Shown: positions 8,288 through 19,100, counted from the first letter of the stretch. The stretch is DNA of 64,000 nucleotides from Mesorhizobium huakuii (GCF_014189455.1 NZ_CP050298.1:124001-188000), one strand, 5' to 3'. Translations and numbers: made by a program. Notes: generated by a model from the letters alone, not told the origin.

Positions 8288-9484
8288 ATGACCCAGATGG
8301 AAATTCACACGCCAAAGCGCAACGAGCGTGGCGGTTACAAGGTTGACGTCAGCCGCGGCCAGCGCATCGGCCGCGTCTCGTCAGAATGGTTCAACCGGCC
8401 GGCGGACGAGCGATACCTGTCGCTCACCGACCTCCGGAATTCGGTGAAGAGCCGATCGGAGCCCAGCAAGACCCGCATCGTCGAAAGTGAGCTGATCCGC
8501 GTCGAGGCCAGCCGCGACGATCCGGAGCGCCTGAGACTAATGCTGCCCGATGCGCGTGCGCCTGTCGCCCCCACGCATTGGAGTTTTGGCCAACTCGCCA
8601 GCCTGGTCGGCGCGCCGGCCACTTATCTGCGCCAGCTTCCGGCCCCGCTCGCGGCAATCAACCTTCAGCACGGTCTCCTCAACCACCGCGCCGAGCAGGT
8701 GAAGACGCTGGAAATTGAGAACGGACGCCTCGAGCTGCGGGCGGTAACAGGCCCTGACTATGGCAGAATATATGACTCAGAGCTGGTGGACGCCGTGCAA
8801 AAGGTCGCCGGCAACGGTACAGGAGACACGCGCTGGAAGGTCCCCGGAGTGCTCGACTGGTCGACAGGGATCTACAATCCGCACGTCGACATCTCCAGCG
8901 ATACCACCACGCTCTACGCGTCTGATCGCGATATCTTTGTCTTCCTCGTCGACGATCTGAACCCGATCGAGGCCGGGCGGCTGCCGAATGGGGAACCGGA
9001 TCTCTATTTCCGCGGCTTCTACTGCTGGAATTCCGAAGTCGGAGCTCGCACCCTCGGGATCGCCAGCTTCTATCTGCGCGCGGTTTGTCAGAATCGCAAT
9101 CTGTGGGGGGTCGAAGATTTCGAGGAAATCACCATCCGCCATTCAAAATACGCGGCCTCCCGTTTCGCCCTCGAAGCCGAACCAGCCCTGATCCAGTTTG
9201 CCGATTCCTCCCCCATGCCGTTCGTCAACGGCATCAAGACCGCGCGGCAACGGATCGTTGCCAGAGACGACGAAGAGCGCCTGAGCTTCCTGCGCAAGCG
9301 GGGCTTCTCCAAGTCCGAGACCACTAAGATCATCGATACTGTGCTGCTTGAGGAAGGCCGGCCGCCAGAATCGATTTTCGATTTCGTGCAGGGCATCACG
9401 CGGGTCGCGCGGGACAAGTCGCATCAGGATGTCCGCCTGGAAATGGAGGGCAAGGCCAAGAAGCTTCTCGATTTCGCCGCCTGA
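8288..9484 (+). CDS. DUF932 (phage/plasmid-like TIGR03299) protein
   Basis: A 398-aa DUF932 protein. The middle part shows the family pattern: FGQLASLVGAPATYLRQLPA (about 98-117), then VTGPDYGRIYDSELVDAVQ (about 152-170), ASDRDIFVFLVDD (about 219-231), YCWNSEVGARTLGIASFYLRAVCQN (split motif, about 252-276) and IRHSKYAASRF. Function is unknown. The family is common on plasmids, ICEs and phages. It is followed by a strong terminator at 9556-9591, so it is probably a single-gene transcript. The frame is intact. Confidence 0.85.
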   Translation: MTQMEIHTPKRNERGGYKVDVSRGQRIGRVSSEWFNRPADERYLSLTDLRNSVKSRSEPSKTRIVESELIRVEASRDDPERLRLMLPDARAPVAPTHWSFGQLASLVGAPATYLRQLPAPLAAINLQHGLLNHRAEQVKTLEIENGRLELRAVTGPDYGRIYDSELVDAVQKVAGNGTGDTRWKVPGVLDWSTGIYNPHVDISSDTTTLYASDRDIFVFLVDDLNPIEAGRLPNGEPDLYFRGFYCWNSEVGARTLGIASFYLRAVCQNRNLWGVEDFEEITIRHSKYAASRFALEAEPALIQFADSSPMPFVNGIKTARQRIVARDDEERLSFLRKRGFSKSETTKIIDTVLLEEGRPPESIFDFVQGITRVARDKSHQDVRLEMEGKAKKLLDFAA

Positions 9485-9555
9485 TCCTTTGCGGAGCCCA
9501 GCGGCGAAAACTCTCGTCGCCGGCCTCGCCTCCGCGCAGTCTCCATCAATCCCCA

Positions 9556-9591
9556 GCGCCGTCCTCCGAAGCAAGAGGACGGCGCTTTTTT
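9556..9591 (+). terminator. rho-independent terminator after the DUF932 gene
   Basis: A perfect 11-bp stem, GCGCCGTCCTC (9556-9566) with GAGGACGGCGC (9575-9585), with an 8-nt loop and followed by six T residues (9586-9591), 72 bp after the DUF932 stop. Confidence 0.9.
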
Positions 9592-9769
9592 CGTGGGAGA
9601 ACCGTGACGCCAACATGCTGCAGGCCCCTCGGGCGGCTCGGTCGCGTCGAGATCCGCGAGCCGGGGTCAGGTCGGCGTGAGGCCTGGAGGCGGAGGGGGA
9701 GGGGAGGGTTCTGACGGGCTTGGAGGTTCGGGGAGAGGCCCCGGGCCGCCCGTCATGGAGAACCTGACC

Positions 9770-11920
9770 ATGGCAAAGAACGCCATTCAGAAGATCGCGA
9801 TGAACGCTGCGGAGAATATTCCCTATGACAGGCTGATGCTGTCGCAGAAGAATGTTCGGCGCATCAAGGACGGGGTGTCGATCGAGCAGCTGGCCGAAGA
9901 CATCGGACGGCGAAAGCTGATCCAGAGCCTGAACGTACGTCCCGTGCTCGACGGCGAGGGCGAGGAGACCGGCACGTTCGAGGTGCCCGCCGGCGGCCGG
10001 CGTTATCTCGCGCTCGGCATCCTCATCAAGCAAAAGCGCCTGGCGAAGAACGAGCCGATCCCCTGCATCGTCAACCGCGGGCAGGAGACCTCGGCCGAGG
10101 AGGATTCGCTTGCCGAAAACCTGCGGCGCGCCGACCTGCACCCGCTCGATCAGTTTCGGGCCTTCAAGACGCTCAGCGATCAGGGCCTCGATCCGGAGGA
10201 GATCGGCGCCCGCTTCTTCGTATCGCCGGCGACGGTGAGGCAGCGCCTGCGGCTGGCCTCGGTGTCACCGAAACTTCTCGATCTCTACGAGAAGGACGAA
10301 ATCCGGCTCGAACAGATCATGGCGTTTTCGATCTCCGACGATCACGCGCGCCAGGAACAGGTCTGGGAGCGGATTGCCAGCTCGCACACGCAGGAACCAT
10401 ACTACATCAGGCGCCTGCTGACGGAGACGACGGTGCGGGCCGATGATCGCCGTGCCGTCTATGTCGGTGCCGAAGCCTATGAAGCGGCTGGAGGCGTCGT
10501 CCTTCGCGACCTGTTCGAGCAGGATTCCGGCGGCTGGTTCCAGGATGCCGCGCTCCTCGAGCAGCTTGTCTTCGACAGGCTGAAGGTGGATGCCGAGGCG
10601 ATCCGCGCCGAAGGCTGGAAATGGGTCGAGGCGGCGATCAGCTTTCCCTATGGCCACACCTCCGGCATGCGGCGCATCTACGCCGAGGCGCAGGAGCTCA
10701 GCGCCGAGGAGATCGAACGCTACGAGGCGCTGAAGGCCGAATACGACAAGCTGGATGCGGACTATGCCGAGGCAGAGGAGACCGACGAGGCAATCGAGGC
10801 GAAGCTTGACCAACTGGGTGCCGAGCTCGATGCGATCGATGATCGTCCTCAAAGCTACGATCCCGGCCAGAAGACCATTGCCGGGGTGTTCGTTATGCTT
10901 GCCGCGAACGGTAAGCCCCAGGTCGACGCCGGTTTCGTTCGGTCCGAGGACGAGCCGCGGCCCGAAACCAGCGACGTCGATGAGGGCGAGGAAGGGGGCA
11001 CCGAGGGCCAAACCCGATCCAATGGCGACGACGACGGCGATGGCGTTGTCGTCAACGGCCAGCCGGTGAACGACGCCTCTGGCGACGACGGCGAGGACGA
11101 TGGCATCAAGCCCCTCCCTGATCGGCTCGTCTTCGACCTGACGGCGCAGCGCACGCTGGCGCTACGCAACGCGCTCGCCGGCGACGTCGATATCGCCATC
11201 ATCGCCGCACTCCATGCCTTCGTCCTGCAGGTCTTCTATCGCTTCGCGCCGAACACGTGCCTGGAGATCTGCATGAAGAGCGGCAGCTTCAGCCAGGTTG
11301 ACGGTCTTGCCGAGACCTCCTGGGCCAAGGAGATCGCCGAGCGGCACGAAGCCTGGGACCGCGATTTGCCCGATGAGGCGGAAGGCCTGTGGGACTTCCT
11401 TCTCGGCCTCGATGAAGCAAGCCGCAAGGCGCTTTTCGCGCACTGCGTCTCGCTGACCCTCAATGCGGTGGTCGAACCCTGGAACAGGCGAGCGAAGGCG
11501 CTCGAGCATGTAGACGTGCTTGGCCGCTCGCTCCAGTTCGACATGGTCGACGCCGGCTGGACGCCCACGGTCGAGTTCCTCGGGAGGCTCACCAAGGCGC
11601 GGATTCTACAGGCTGTCCGTGAAGCGCGTGGCGCAGACTCCGCGCAGCTGATCGACCACATGAAGAAGGACATCATGGCCCGTGAAGCTGCCCGTCTTCT
11701 CGAAGGCTCGAACTGGCTGCCAGAGCCGCTGCGCGTTGAGGTCGATGAAGTGTCTGCCGATGCTGGCGACGCGGCCGCCAGCGAGATGTCGGACGAGGCG
11801 GCTCTCGACGGCGATGCCGCCGAGCTGCCGGCCTTCCTCGCCGACGATGCGGATCCGTCCTCCAATAAGCCGGTGACCATAGACAGCGACGAGGCCGACC
11901 ACCTTCAGGCCGCCGAATAG
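9770..11920 (+). CDS. ParB/RepB/Spo0J-family DNA-binding protein (large)
   Basis: A 716-aa protein with an N-terminal ParB domain: a VRPVLDG strand, VPAGGRRYLALGIL (the GxRR CTP-binding motif, about residues 63-76), SLAENLRRADLHPLDQFRAF (the ENLxR/HPxD motif), then a helix-turn-helix (IGARFFVSPATVRQRLRLA). A long acidic middle (about 330-475) and an uncharacterised C-terminal part follow. It is much larger than chromosomal ParB and belongs to the accessory-plasmid type usually found with DUF932, strawberry-notch and toprim genes. I chose ATG 9770, because GGAG lies 9 nt upstream. Upstream ATG 9755 and GTG options lack this. The partner ATPase is not adjacent, so a role in DNA metabolism rather than segregation is possible. 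Confidence 0.85.
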   Translation: MAKNAIQKIAMNAAENIPYDRLMLSQKNVRRIKDGVSIEQLAEDIGRRKLIQSLNVRPVLDGEGEETGTFEVPAGGRRYLALGILIKQKRLAKNEPIPCIVNRGQETSAEEDSLAENLRRADLHPLDQFRAFKTLSDQGLDPEEIGARFFVSPATVRQRLRLASVSPKLLDLYEKDEIRLEQIMAFSISDDHARQEQVWERIASSHTQEPYYIRRLLTETTVRADDRRAVYVGAEAYEAAGGVVLRDLFEQDSGGWFQDAALLEQLVFDRLKVDAEAIRAEGWKWVEAAISFPYGHTSGMRRIYAEAQELSAEEIERYEALKAEYDKLDADYAEAEETDEAIEAKLDQLGAELDAIDDRPQSYDPGQKTIAGVFVMLAANGKPQVDAGFVRSEDEPRPETSDVDEGEEGGTEGQTRSNGDDDGDGVVVNGQPVNDASGDDGEDDGIKPLPDRLVFDLTAQRTLALRNALAGDVDIAIIAALHAFVLQVFYRFAPNTCLEICMKSGSFSQVDGLAETSWAKEIAERHEAWDRDLPDEAEGLWDFLLGLDEASRKALFAHCVSLTLNAVVEPWNRRAKALEHVDVLGRSLQFDMVDAGWTPTVEFLGRLTKARILQAVREARGADSAQLIDHMKKDIMAREAARLLEGSNWLPEPLRVEVDEVSADAGDAAASEMSDEAALDGDAAELPAFLADDADPSSNKPVTIDSDEADHLQAAE

Positions 11921-12039
11921 CCGGCCTCACGCTCGCACCGGGCCCGGCACTCCCGCCGGGCCCAATCCAGTTCCAACTCACCCTCAAGCCCGGGATCGCC
12001 ACAGCGCGCCCGGGGAGTTTTTGTTTCATGGAGATCGAC
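11921..12039. other. spacer with GC-rich hairpin
   Basis: GGGCCCGGC (11940-11948) and GCCGGGCCC (11955-11963) form a 9-bp stem without a T tract. This may be a weak attenuator or mRNA-stabilising hairpin between the parB-like gene and the next gene. Confidence 0.35.
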
Positions 12040-12432
12040 ATGTTCGACTGGAAAAGATCCTGCTCCTACGACGAGCAGCAGAAGAGACGTTTCCACACCA
12101 CAGCCCGTTCACGGCTGAAGAAACTCGCCGCCGAACTCGCGCTGCCGCAGGGAAGCTTCGACCTGCGCTCCAACAGGGCGGGCATCGCCGTTTGCGGTGA
12201 AATTACCCTGCACCACGACGACGCCTACATCCAGGTCGGCCAGTTCGGTTTGTCCTCAGGTCACGGTATCCTGATCCGCACCTGCAAGGGCCGTAAAGAC
12301 TACATCGGCGGGGCCAACCACTTCGTCGCACTCGGCATGCTCGACGATATCCCGGCGCTCGCCGCCGCCGTCCGTGCCATCACCGGGGTTGGTCGAGACG
12401 CTTCGTGTTCCTCCGAGCGACGCGCCGCCTAA
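12040..12432 (+). CDS. conserved hypothetical protein of the accessory-plasmid module
   Basis: A protein of about 130 aa starting MFDWKRSCSYDEQQKRRFH. It has an N-terminal basic helix, then a beta-rich segment with GIAVCGEITLHHDDAYIQVGQ and CKGRKDYIGGANHF. GGAG lies 6 nt before the ATG at 12040. An in-frame ATG at 12028 would add four residues. I recognise no domain. It sits between the ParB-like and DUF1419 genes on the same strand. Confidence 0.65.
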   Translation: MFDWKRSCSYDEQQKRRFHTTARSRLKKLAAELALPQGSFDLRSNRAGIAVCGEITLHHDDAYIQVGQFGLSSGHGILIRTCKGRKDYIGGANHFVALGMLDDIPALAAAVRAITGVGRDASCSSERRAA

Positions 12433-12564
12433 ACTCCTGCAAACCCCATCATCGCCAGTGCACGTGCCGGCCGCAGGCTCGGCCCGTCGCCAGCCACAAC
12501 ACAGCAAGCAGTTGCCATGGCGCGGCGATGCCGCGCGTGGCCGACTTGCCTTGAGGAGAACCTC

Positions 12565-13164
12565 ATGACCGCACATCCACCCTTCAGGAAGGTGCTCGAC
12601 GGCGTCGCCACCCGCGAGCAGATGTTCCAACTGTTCAGCCGCCACAAAGACACTCCCGGCATCGATCCCAATTCCGGCACTCCCTATTCAGGCGAGTGGT
12701 TTGAGATCACCGCGTCCGAATACCACTTCATGCTAGATTTGTTGCCGCCGCTCTTCATGCGCACCGGCATGTTGGGAATGTCGGAGTATAAGGCGGGCAA
12801 CGTGACCAGCGTATTCTTCGCGATCCGGATCCGGGGCCGCGAGCGCTGGTTTCATGGCTTCTGCGATCTCACGGATCGGCAGTCGCCAGACAAGATGCGC
12901 GCCGCCACCATCGCCCACGAGACCGGCGCGAGCGACAGCATGACCCGCGCGGAAAAGCTCGAGGCGATCTGGAACATAACCCCTGTCGAGCTCAGGGGGA
13001 CCGCCCGCAATGCAGACCCCGAGACCGGGTGGGCCGAACATAGCGGCAAACGCACGATTCTCGTTAACGCCGGAAGGCATGATGCTGCCTTCAGGCTGCT
13101 CGATGATCTGTCGGATCTCGAGATCGACGAATTCCTGTCCAGAGTGCGATTGCGTCGGAGCTGA
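12565..13164 (+). CDS. DUF1419 domain protein
   Basis: A 199-aa protein matching DUF1419, a family largely confined to rhizobial plasmids: FRKVLDGVATREQMFQLF (about 6-23), GEWFEITASEYHFMLDLLPP (about 44-63), FAIRIRGRERWFHGFCDL (about 84-101). The ATG at 12565 follows GAGGAGAACCTC, a strong ribosome binding site, and was preferred to the upstream ATG at 12517. No function is known. Confidence 0.8.
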   Translation: MTAHPPFRKVLDGVATREQMFQLFSRHKDTPGIDPNSGTPYSGEWFEITASEYHFMLDLLPPLFMRTGMLGMSEYKAGNVTSVFFAIRIRGRERWFHGFCDLTDRQSPDKMRAATIAHETGASDSMTRAEKLEAIWNITPVELRGTARNADPETGWAEHSGKRTILVNAGRHDAAFRLLDDLSDLEIDEFLSRVRLRRS

Positions 13165-13179
13165 CAAAGGAAGGCGACG

Positions 13180-13278
13180 ATGGGCATCTATAAGAAACGC
13201 GCTTCGGCGGCGAAAGTCTCCATCACGGTGACCGACTTTCGCTCAATGGATGCACCCGCGTCCATCCTCAGCTGTTAA
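13180..13278 (+). CDS. possible small protein, 32 aa
   Basis: A short frame MGIYKKRASAAKVSITVTDF ending SILSC, directly downstream of the DUF1419 gene. AAGGAAGG lies 5 nt before the ATG. The good ribosome binding site and position support translation. No family is recognised, so it could also be chance. Confidence 0.35.
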   Translation: MGIYKKRASAAKVSITVTDFRSMDAPASILSC

Positions 13279-13345
13279 GACCTTCGAGACCGCATGGCCA
13301 ACTGCCCCGAGGATACAAGCATCCGGTCCTCAGCAAAACTTGGGG

Positions 13346-13867
13346 TCAGTGCCTGCCACGCGGGAGGTATCCGGCATTGCGTAAAGCGCCGATGAACAGG
13401 CTGGCCGGGCCGGCGATACTCGTCCTGGCCTGCGCTGCGAGCGGCAGCGTGTTCCAGTCCTCCAACGGAGCGATAAAGCTGGAGAAAGTGCCATTGACCA
13501 TGCAATGGCTGGTCAACAAGCCCTGCTTATCCAGCACCAGAACCCCTGTCTGATTACTTGGATACCGGATGGCGGCGACGCGCTGAAGTTCCATGTCGCC
13601 ATCGATGCGCAAATTGAAAAGCACAACGCCCAGGCTTCTGTGGGCGACTTCCGCGACTTTTTCCGCGAAAGGAACAGAAAGCGCACGAACGCTGTCGACC
13701 GCCATCCCGAAAACAAGCGCGTCCAGCTCATCCGCCGCCATGAGAAGATTAGTTCCCAAGAATATAAGGATTGCAATCGGTCCAGCCGGATTGTGCACAG
13801 TCATCGCACTCGGCCGGCTAGACGCCTGAGCATCGCGTGTATGAGGCAGCGCTCTCTCGGTAGGCAT
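13346..13867 (-). CDS. hypothetical protein with one N-terminal hydrophobic segment
   Basis: A 173-aa frame. After a basic start, residues about 28-44 (GPIAILIFLGTNLLMAA) form a likely membrane anchor or signal segment. The rest looks like a small extracytoplasmic domain (VLFNLRIDGDMELQRVAAIR, then GVLVLDKQGLL). A sensor-type domain is possible, but no family is recognised and the C-terminus may be truncated. GGGGG lies upstream of the ATG. Confidence 0.4.
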   Translation of the reverse strand: MPTERALPHTRDAQASSRPSAMTVHNPAGPIAILIFLGTNLLMAADELDALVFGMAVDSVRALSVPFAEKVAEVAHRSLGVVLFNLRIDGDMELQRVAAIRYPSNQTGVLVLDKQGLLTSHCMVNGTFSSFIAPLEDWNTLPLAAQARTSIAGPASLFIGALRNAGYLPRGRH

Positions 13868-14033
13868 GTTTGCCCCCGTTCATTGAGCCGATTGCCCTAG
13901 GCCCATGACACACCGCTTGCTCGTTGCGGGGCTTCTCCGATAAAGCACGGCGAAAGCGATATGATACGTCGGGTACTCGCTAACCCAAACTGCGACTTGG
14001 CTTGCAAGTCATGCTCACATCAAGGAACAGACT

Positions 14034-14717
14034 ATGAAGCGCCAGATCCGGCCATTCATCGTGGAACTGAAACAGAGGCGCGGTAAGCAGAAGCCAAGCC
14101 ATTCGATCTGGGGCGATCTCGACCTCCCCAAGATTGCCACGGAGATGACGCAGCCGGGCTATGCTGCTCCGCTCCCAAATTCGGAGGTCATTGACTTCAG
14201 TATAAGACCCCTTGATGCTGAAGAAGGGGATAAACCACAAGCGGAGTATATGATGGCCGATTTTCAGGACGCCCAGACTGTTCAGACGACAGTAGCCCCA
14301 GCCAAAGTGGAAGTGCCTGAATCCAAGAAGAAAGTTCCGCGAGCAAAGAAAGCGAAGGCAGAGCTCGTAAAGCCGGTCCGCAAGAACGGAGCGAAACCTG
14401 CGCCCCCGGCCGCGGAAGCGCCGGTGGCAGCGAAGACCGTCCGCAAGACATATTCCGAGAAGGAACGCTCCCAGAAGCTTGCCCAGATCGAGAAATCGAT
14501 CGCTGCCGGCGCGACCAGCAAGATTGCGGTCGGCCAGGCCGGCATATCGGAGCAGACCTACTATTATTGGAAGAGGGCTGCCGCACCTTCCTCTGACAGC
14601 GGCGATCTCCGTGATCTTGTCGCGCTCGAAGAAGAAAACAAACGTCTCAAGAACCTGCTTGCCGACCGTCTGCGCAAGGAAAATGCCGAGCTCAAGAAGA
14701 AGCTCGGCCTGACCTAG
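14034..14717 (+). CDS. SyrB-like transcriptional regulator
   Basis: A 227-aa protein. Its C-terminal half matches the SyrB family of rhizobia: a basic Ala/Lys/Pro-rich linker (about 85-140), then TYSEKERSQKLAQIEK, AGISEQTYYYWKRAA (a transposase-type helix-turn-helix, about 175-189) and EEENKRLKNLLADRL with a final KKKLGLT. SyrB of Sinorhizobium represses syrM, a symbiotic regulator. A similar role here is inference, though nodD lies in the same window. The N-terminal 80 residues are not recognised. It converges with the DUF1173 gene. Confidence 0.7.
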   Translation: MKRQIRPFIVELKQRRGKQKPSHSIWGDLDLPKIATEMTQPGYAAPLPNSEVIDFSIRPLDAEEGDKPQAEYMMADFQDAQTVQTTVAPAKVEVPESKKKVPRAKKAKAELVKPVRKNGAKPAPPAAEAPVAAKTVRKTYSEKERSQKLAQIEKSIAAGATSKIAVGQAGISEQTYYYWKRAAAPSSDSGDLRDLVALEEENKRLKNLLADRLRKENAELKKKLGLT

Positions 14718-14752
14718 GGCATACTGAGGCGCGTTGGAAATTCCGCCCGACG

Positions 14753-15947
14753 CTAAAAGGGGTAGCGGCGGCATATCGCCTTCGCCGACCCGCCACACCC
14801 AGGAGCCGATCTCCGGTCGCGCGGCGATCATTTCGTCGAGCGACGCTTCGTAGTTTTCGTCCGCTCCGGCCGGAACGACAAAGAGCGCTATCGGGTCGTC
14901 CCTGTTCTGAAGCAATGCATTGGCGATCGGCTGGTCGGGTTGCAGGTCAAAGCGCAATCCCTTCACGCTCTTCTCGCGAAGGCGGGCGAGCCCATCGACG
15001 AGCCTTTTCTCCGGGACCGTCTCGTAAGGAATCCAGTTCTCGGAGACCACCATCAACGCAATCTCCTCGACAATGGCGAGGCCGGCCGGGTTCAGTCCGA
15101 AGGTCGCGATCACCATCAGATGTGAGTTCGGATCCGCTGCCCACAGCGACAATTCTCTCTCGAAACGTGCCTGCAAACGGCGGTGCAATGCATCGTCGAT
15201 CATGAAGGGAAAACCGGGCAAATGCCTGATGACGAGTTTCTGACCGGAGCGGGCGGGCACGATCTCCTTCACCTCGCCGACCAGGACGAGCAACTTTCGG
15301 GGGCCGGATTTCGGCGGGAGCGCCGTGCCGAGAACCGCGTTGCGACGCTGCTCAATGGCTTGCTTGTTCTCGGCCCGAAACGGCTCGGGCACGAACAGGA
15401 TATCGGCGAGTGGTCCGCCCCTCACTGTCATTTGCCCGGCTGCCTCGAGCAGATGCCAACGGACATTCCACCAATGCCGTTTGCCGGCCCACCTCGATGT
15501 CCAGACAGTCAATTCAGCCTCGTGCCAGAGATAATGAAGCAGGCCACGCAGCGACATCCTCCTGGGATCGGCCGTTACGCTGGCGGAACTTTGCCCCGCA
15601 GGCACCGATGCCGCGCGGCTCCCTGTCTTCGACAGGCTGAAGTCCAACTTGAGGGCGGCCAAGCCGTTTTGCGGATCGAGCTGTATCGCACTGCCCATCA
15701 AGGCGCCCAGCCCGGACAGTTCGTAAGGTGATTCATAGGAATCACAGGATGGATCATGCCCGCCGCCGCTAAGCGGCATGCGCTTGATCAGGTGAAGGTC
15801 GCCGATGCGGGCGATGTACATCGGGCAGCCCGGCTCGCGGCACAGGCATAGCGGACGCTCGGTGCGGGCATAGGCGTTCGCCAGAGCCGCCTGCAGGTCA
15901 GGCGCTGCCTCCTCGTAGACCGCACTGCCAATTCTAAACCGTCGCAT
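14753..15947 (-). CDS. DUF1173 domain protein (3' end corrected for one base)
   Basis: A DUF1173 protein. ATG at 15947 begins MRRFRIGSAVYEE. The body carries the Cys-rich LCLCREPGCPMYIAR (about residues 40-54), LRGLLHYLWHEAELTVW, GKRHWWNVRWHL and LLVLVGEVKEI motifs. As written the frame runs on to 13980, antisense through the whole SyrB-like gene. If the TTTT at 14755-14758 (minus strand) is really TTT, it stops at 14753 after GDMPPLPL, giving about 398 aa, which I believe is near the family length. Function is unknown. It is divergent from the strawberry-notch gene. Confidence 0.75.
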
Positions 15948-16131
15948 CCCCTCCACAGCTCCAGGTCGCGCCGCATCCCTGTCCGGGCATTCAAGTCTGG
16001 CTTTGCGCGGAGCGCAACCCCTTTGGTGCATCGGCGCCAGAGGGAGAGGGGAGGCGGGAAGATTGGGGCCCGGCTGGTGCGGAGAGAGTGCCGGCCCGGG
16101 CGCCACTCCCCCTCTCGCGAAGGACATCTCC

Positions 16132-19100
16132 ATGAACATTGTTTCGACCACCTCGACCATTGGCCGGACGGCCGCTTCCCTCGCCGCGCCGGCACAAGAC
16201 GCCATCGACACCGCCCAGGCGATCTATCAGGCGGCAATGCTGCTTCTGCCGTCTCTCGAATAGGGCAAGCCTGTCACCACCGCCGCACTGCGCACCGCCA
16301 TGACGACCAGTTTTGACGGCAGCGATGCGCAAGGGTTCTGGGTCTGGAAGAACGCTTATGAGGCGCTCGAAGTCGCCCAGGTGCTGTTTCTGCGCCGGTT
16401 CGGTCCGGCGATCTTGTCGCGGTCGAGCACGCCTCAGGCAATGCTGGCGATGATGAGGCGCATCGCGGAACTTCTTCCCACCCACACGCGGCGCTCCGAC
16501 GAGAGCCAGGCCATGCAGCAGCTCTCCACGCCCTTGCCGCTGGCTTTCGTCACGGCGCACGCCGCGGCGATCGCATCTTGCGACCTCGTTCTCGAACCCT
16601 CGGCCGGCACCGGTCTGCTCGCCGTCCACGCCGAGATGGCGCGCGCCTCGATCGCCCTCAATGAGCTTGCCGCGACGCGGGCCGATCTCCTCGGACTGCT
16701 GTTTCCAAGGGTCCCCGTCTCGCGGCACGACGCAGCCCATATCGACGATCATCTCGACGCGGCCATCGAGCCGTCCGTTGTGCTGATCAATCCACCGTTC
16801 AGCGTCGGCGCCTATGTCGACGGCCATGTCACTGACGCGGCATGGCGGCACCTCTCTTCCGCATTCGCACGCCTGCGCGCTGGCGGGCGCCTGGTCGCCA
16901 TCACCGGCACCGGGCTGTGTCCGGAAAACCCCAAATGGCGGCCGGCTTTCGAACAACTGCAGCAACAGGGCACCATTGTCTTTACCGCGGCGATCGACGG
17001 CCGTGTCTACGCCCGCCATGGCACCACCACTGAGACCCGCCTGACAATTATCGACAAGGTACCGGCCGCCGAACCGAAAAACTTCGTCCGGTCGCCCGGC
17101 AAGGCCACTGATGTCGAAACGCTGCTCGCCTGGATCACGGCTCTGCCGCCCCGGACACCGGGCGGCTTTCCGGATTCGATCGGCGCACTGTCCAACGGCA
17201 TCCCGCGCAATGCCGCCATGCATATGGGCGGCCGATCGGGGGCGAGAGCCGCCCTCCTCGGTGTCTCAACGGGTGCTCCAAAGGCCATCCAACCGGTCCG
17301 TACGATGGCACGAGCGAAGCCCGCCAGCCAGGTCAAGGCAAACAGCACGCCGGTGGCCCCCCTCGCCTATGAGCTGCGCGACTGGATGCCGGAAGAGGGC
17401 GGGCGGCTCACCGACACTATCTACGAACCCTACGCGCTACAGTCGATCGACATTCCCCGCGCAAAGCCGCATCCGACGCCGCTCGTGCAGTCGGCCGCAA
17501 TGGCCGCCGTCGCGCCACCAAAACCTTCCTATCGGCCGCTTCTTCCTGATGCGATCATCGACGAGGGCCTGCTGTCGGACGCCCAGCTCGAAAGCGTCGT
17601 CTATGCCGGCGAAGCCGATTGCGGCCATCTCGCCGGCACCTGGACGGTTGACGAGACCTGCGATGTCGTCTCGGCCGCACCAGAAGGGGCTGCGAACGCT
17701 GTCCGCTTCCGCCGTGGATGGTTTTTGGGTGACGGAACCGGCTGCGGCAAGGGACGGCAAGTCGCAGGCATCATCCTCGACAATTGGCTGCAGGGGCGCC
17801 GCCGTGCGATCTGGATTTCCAAGTCGGACAAGCTACTGGAAGATGCCCAGCGCGATTGGGCGGCACTTGGTCAGGAAAAACTTCTCGTCCAGCCGCTGTC
17901 GCGTTTTCGCCAGGGCACGCCGATCCGCCTTGCCGAGGGCATCCTGTTCACAACCTACGCGACGCTCCGCTCGCAGGAGCGGGAAGGCAAGAAATCCCGG
18001 ATCGCCCAGATCCTCGACTGGGTTGGCCAAGAGGCGGGGAGGGCCGAAGGCCCGACAGGGAACGGAGAAGAGTCGGCAGGGAGGGCCGAAAGCCAGACAG
18101 GAATTGGAGAAAACCCGTCGGGGGCGAAAAAATCTTTCGATGGCGTCATCGTCTTCGACGAGGCCCACGCCATGGCCAACGCCGCTGGCGGCAAAAGCGA
18201 GCGTGGCGACGTCGCCCCGTCGCAGCAAGGAAAGGCGGGACTGCGGTTGCAGCACGCCCTTCCCGACGCGCGCGTCGTCTACGTCTCGGCAACCGGCGCC
18301 ACCGCTGTCGAGAACCTGGCCTATGCGCAGCGCCTCGGCATCTGGGGCAGCGAGGATTTTCCCTTCGCCAACCGCGCCGAATTCGTCGCCGCGATCGAGG
18401 ATGGCGGTGTCGCGGCGATGGAAGTACTCGCCCGCGATCTCAAATCGCTCGGCCTCTATGCGGCGCGTTCGCTCTCTTATGACGAGGTCGAATACGACCT
18501 GCTCGAGCATGCACTGAGCGACGAACAGATCCGCATCTACAACGCCTATGCCGACGCGTTCCAGGTCATTCACAACAACCTGACCGCAGCACTCGAGGCG
18601 ACCAACATCACCAGCAAGGCCGGCACGCTGAACCGCGACGCAAAATCGGCGGCGCGTTCAGCCTTTGAGAACACCAAGCAGCGCTTCTTCAGCCATCTCA
18701 TCACCTCGATGATGGCGCCGACCCTGATCGGCGCGATAGAGCAGGACCGCGCCGACGGTCATTCGGCGGTCGTACAGATCGTCTCGACCGGCGAGGCGCT
18801 GATGGAACGACGCCTTGCCGAGATCCCGACCGAGGAATGGTCGGACCTGCATGTCGACATCACGCCGCGGGAATATGTCGGCGGGTACTTGATGCACTCC
18901 TTCCCGACCCAGTTGTTCGAGGAATATTCAGACGCGGAGGGCAACGTCTATTCGCGGCCTGTCCACGACGAAGATGGCAACCCGGTCCAGTGCCGGGACG
19001 CCGTTCGCCGGCGCGACGAGATGATCGAGCGGCTCGCGTCGTTGCCGCCGGTCGGCAGCGCGCTCGACCAGATAATCCATCACTTTGGCACCGACACCGT

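Noticed and set aside
13505..13900. 131-aa plus-strand frame
   Set aside because: It is antisense to the 173-aa minus frame, which has a membrane-segment pattern and a better start, and the plus frame has no recognised sequence.
13980..16211. 743-aa minus-strand frame covering DUF1173 and the whole SyrB-like gene in antisense
   Set aside because: Only the part from 15947 to about 14753 matches DUF1173. Removing one T from the TTTT at 14755-14758 gives a stop at the family length, and the plus-strand SyrB-like gene is the real gene beyond it.
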